Positions 4,804 to 6,201 of a DNA stretch of 6,201 bases are shown piece by piece. Made by a program: the position numbers and the translations under genes. The notes beneath the pieces were generated by a model. It saw only the letters and a program-made list of their open reading frames with translations, had not been told where the DNA came from and made no database searches. How positions within the stretch are numbered: the stretch's first letter is position 1; the number at the start of each line of letters is the position of its first letter. The stretch spans positions 1-6,201 of the forward strand of contig SLIS01000374.1 of NCBI GenBank assembly GCA_007135505.1, written 5' to 3'. This DNA is from Halovivax sp. GTDB taxonomy: Archaea; Halobacteriota; Halobacteria; Halobacteriales; Natrialbaceae.

Positions 4804-6201
4804 CTACTCGGTCCCCGGTCGCTCCTCGCTCGTGGTGGCGTTCCCGGTCCCGTCGCTCGGTGGCGTCTTCGAGTCGGCGGACTCGTCGTCGATTGGGGCG
4901 TCGGCGTCGATCGGAGCGTCGGCATCGTCGATGTACTTCTCGCGCCAGGTGCCCCGCGTGAACCAGGCGACGCCGACGATCGCGCCCAGGACGTTGCCCA
5001 GGGCCATCCCGACCCAGACGCCGGTCTCGCCCCAGCCGAACGTGGTGAGGGTGACGTCGACGACGGGAACCGAGAGCGTCCAGGTGAAGGCGAGCACGAG
5101 GACGCTGACGACGCGGCCAACCCAGAGCGTGAGCATCGAGATCACCATCGCCGTCTTCGTGTTCCCGGCCCCGCGGAATCCACCGAGGATGACCTGCGAG
5201 ACCCCGATGAAGGCGAATTCGACCGAGCGAATCCGGACGTACTCGACGCCGTAGGCGATCGTCTCCGGGGCGTCCGGGACGTCGCCGAGGAACGCCGCGA
5301 CGATCGGTTCGGTAAACGTCACCGCGACCACCGCGACCACGAGCATCACGCCGGCTCCGGTCGAGGCCGCGAGCCAGACGGCTCTGGCCGCCCGGTCGGG
5401 TCGATCCGCCCCGAGGTTCTGGCCGACCATCGTGTCGATGGCCCGGCCGAGTCCCATCGCCGGCAGGAAAACCAGCGTGATGAGACGGTTGCCGAGGCCG
5501 TAGGCGGCGACCACCGGCGGCGAGAAGGTGACGACCATCGCCGTCAGCGTGATCATCGCCATCGCGGAGGTCGTCTGCTCGACCATGCTCGGCGTGCCGA
5601 GTCGAACGACGTCCTCGACGACACCGAGATCGGGCAGGAGGTGTTCGGCGTGGACTGCGGGACCGCGTGAGGTCGTAAAGAGGATGTACAGCCCGATTGC
5701 CGTCGCCGCGCCGCGAGCGAGGATCGTCGCGACGGCCGCGCCCTCGATTCCCCAGCCGGTAAAGCCGGTCAGGCCGTACAGCGTCGCCTCGAGGCCGACG
5801 AAGTCGATCGCGCCGACGACTGGAATCGACGCGAGCCAGCCGAACAGCGGGTTGTTCTCGAACCCGAAGATCAGGAACGGGTCGGCGAGGACGTTGACGA
5901 TGACCGAGAGCACCATCACGACCATCGGCGTCCGGGTGTCGCCGTAGCCCCGCATGAGCGCGGCGAAGACGAAGAAGCCGAACATGAGCGGCATCCCGAG
6001 GAAGATGACCTCCATGTAGTCCGCCGCCAGCGGGATCACCTGGCCGGCCAAGCCCTGGGACGAGCCGACAACCGCACCGTCGACGACGATGCCCGGGGTG
6101 TCTCGGGCCATATTCGCGACGCCACCCAACGAGCGAGAAACGGAGAGGTCGACGAAGCGCTCGAAGATCTGGCCCAATTTCGGGCCCAGATCTCCGGCGG
6201 C
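4804..6201 (-). CDS. MATE-family efflux antiporter, N-terminus cut by window edge
   Basis: This is a multi-pass membrane exporter of the MATE (DinF/NorM-like) family, which exchanges drugs or metabolites for Na+ or H+. The frame is open to the right edge and gives 465 residues; the true start lies outside, because the family's first membrane helices are missing. Counting from the edge, the repeated MATE signature appears twice, MRGYGDTRTPM (83-93) and FRGAGNTKTAM (342-352), one per half of the pseudo-symmetric bundle. The second half also has GLGRAIDTMVGQNLGA (250-265), typical of its second helix pair. About nine or ten hydrophobic segments lie between 60 and 415. Residues 1-50 are polar and lack the hydrophobic helix expected before IPLAADYMEVIFLG, although codon bias shows the frame is real. 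A loop of about 35 residues (115-150) is longer than usual. The acidic cytoplasmic tail (420-465) contains a DADAPI tandem repeat. Substrate unknown. Confidence 0.9.
   Translation of the reverse strand, partial: AAGDLGPKLGQIFERFVDLSVSRSLGGVANMARDTPGIVVDGAVVGSSQGLAGQVIPLAADYMEVIFLGMPLMFGFFVFAALMRGYGDTRTPMVVMVLSVIVNVLADPFLIFGFENNPLFGWLASIPVVGAIDFVGLEATLYGLTGFTGWGIEGAAVATILARGAATAIGLYILFTTSRGPAVHAEHLLPDLGVVEDVVRLGTPSMVEQTTSAMAMITLTAMVVTFSPPVVAAYGLGNRLITLVFLPAMGLGRAIDTMVGQNLGADRPDRAARAVWLAASTGAGVMLVVAVVAVTFTEPIVAAFLGDVPDAPETIAYGVEYVRIRSVEFAFIGVSQVILGGFRGAGNTKTAMVISMLTLWVGRVVSVLVLAFTWTLSVPVVDVTLTTFGWGETGVWVGMALGNVLGAIVGVAWFTRGTWREKYIDDADAPIDADAPIDDESADSKTPPSDGTGNATTSEERPGTE
4891..4926 (-). repeat. 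Two 18-base tandem repeats in the MATE tail
   Basis: Two consecutive 18-base units (4891-4908 and 4909-4926) differ at three positions and encode DADAPI twice, residues 426-437 counted from the window edge. All three differences are synonymous. The repeat lies in the disordered acidic tail after the last membrane helix and looks like an in-frame duplication that has since drifted. Confidence 0.75.

Noticed and set aside
1..6201. One five-gene operon or a joint defence or metal system
   Set aside because: All genes share a strand, but the gaps are 141-294 bases with candidate promoters and terminators between them, and the products belong to unrelated pathways. The His tail and the cupredoxin alone do not make a metal system.

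Overview
The window looks haloarchaeal. It is GC-rich with strongly GC-biased third codon positions, and the predicted proteins are rich in Asp and Glu and poor in Lys. It contains a Tat-exported lipoprotein cupredoxin of a type common in halophilic archaea, TATA-box promoters, and at least one start that appears leaderless. No genus can be named from the sequence alone.

All five recognisable protein genes lie on the minus strand, so transcription runs from the right edge to the left. In that order they are: a MATE-family multidrug/Na+ antiporter, cut at its N-terminus by the right edge (4804-6201); a Tat-exported lipoprotein with one cupredoxin domain (4183-4662); a 481-residue AAA+ ATPase with a histidine-rich tail (2587-4032); a PhnP-like metallo-beta-lactamase-fold phosphodiesterase (1609-2433); and an M3-family oligoendopeptidase F, cut at its C-terminus by the left edge (1-1314). 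A possible 23-residue leader ORF sits directly in front of the phosphodiesterase gene (2435-2506).

The spacers are 141, 150, 153 (80 once the leader ORF is counted) and 294 bases. These are wide for a haloarchaeal operon, and several hold their own hairpins, T-tracts or TATA-like boxes, so the genes are more likely separate same-strand units than one operon. The clearest regulatory layout is at 2435-2534: a TATA box, a leaderless AUG at the expected distance, a short ORF, a Shine-Dalgarno inside that ORF, and the GTG start of the phosphodiesterase one base after the ORF's stop. Two perfect palindromes with 9-base arms and 3-base centres lie in the spacers upstream of the AAA+ gene and the peptidase gene and are candidate operators.

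The products do not form an obvious pathway: drug/ion export, surface copper electron transfer, AAA+ remodelling, cyclic phosphodiester hydrolysis and peptide turnover. I see no insertion sequence, CRISPR array, tRNA or rRNA. The long plus-strand open frames are antisense shadows of the minus-strand genes.
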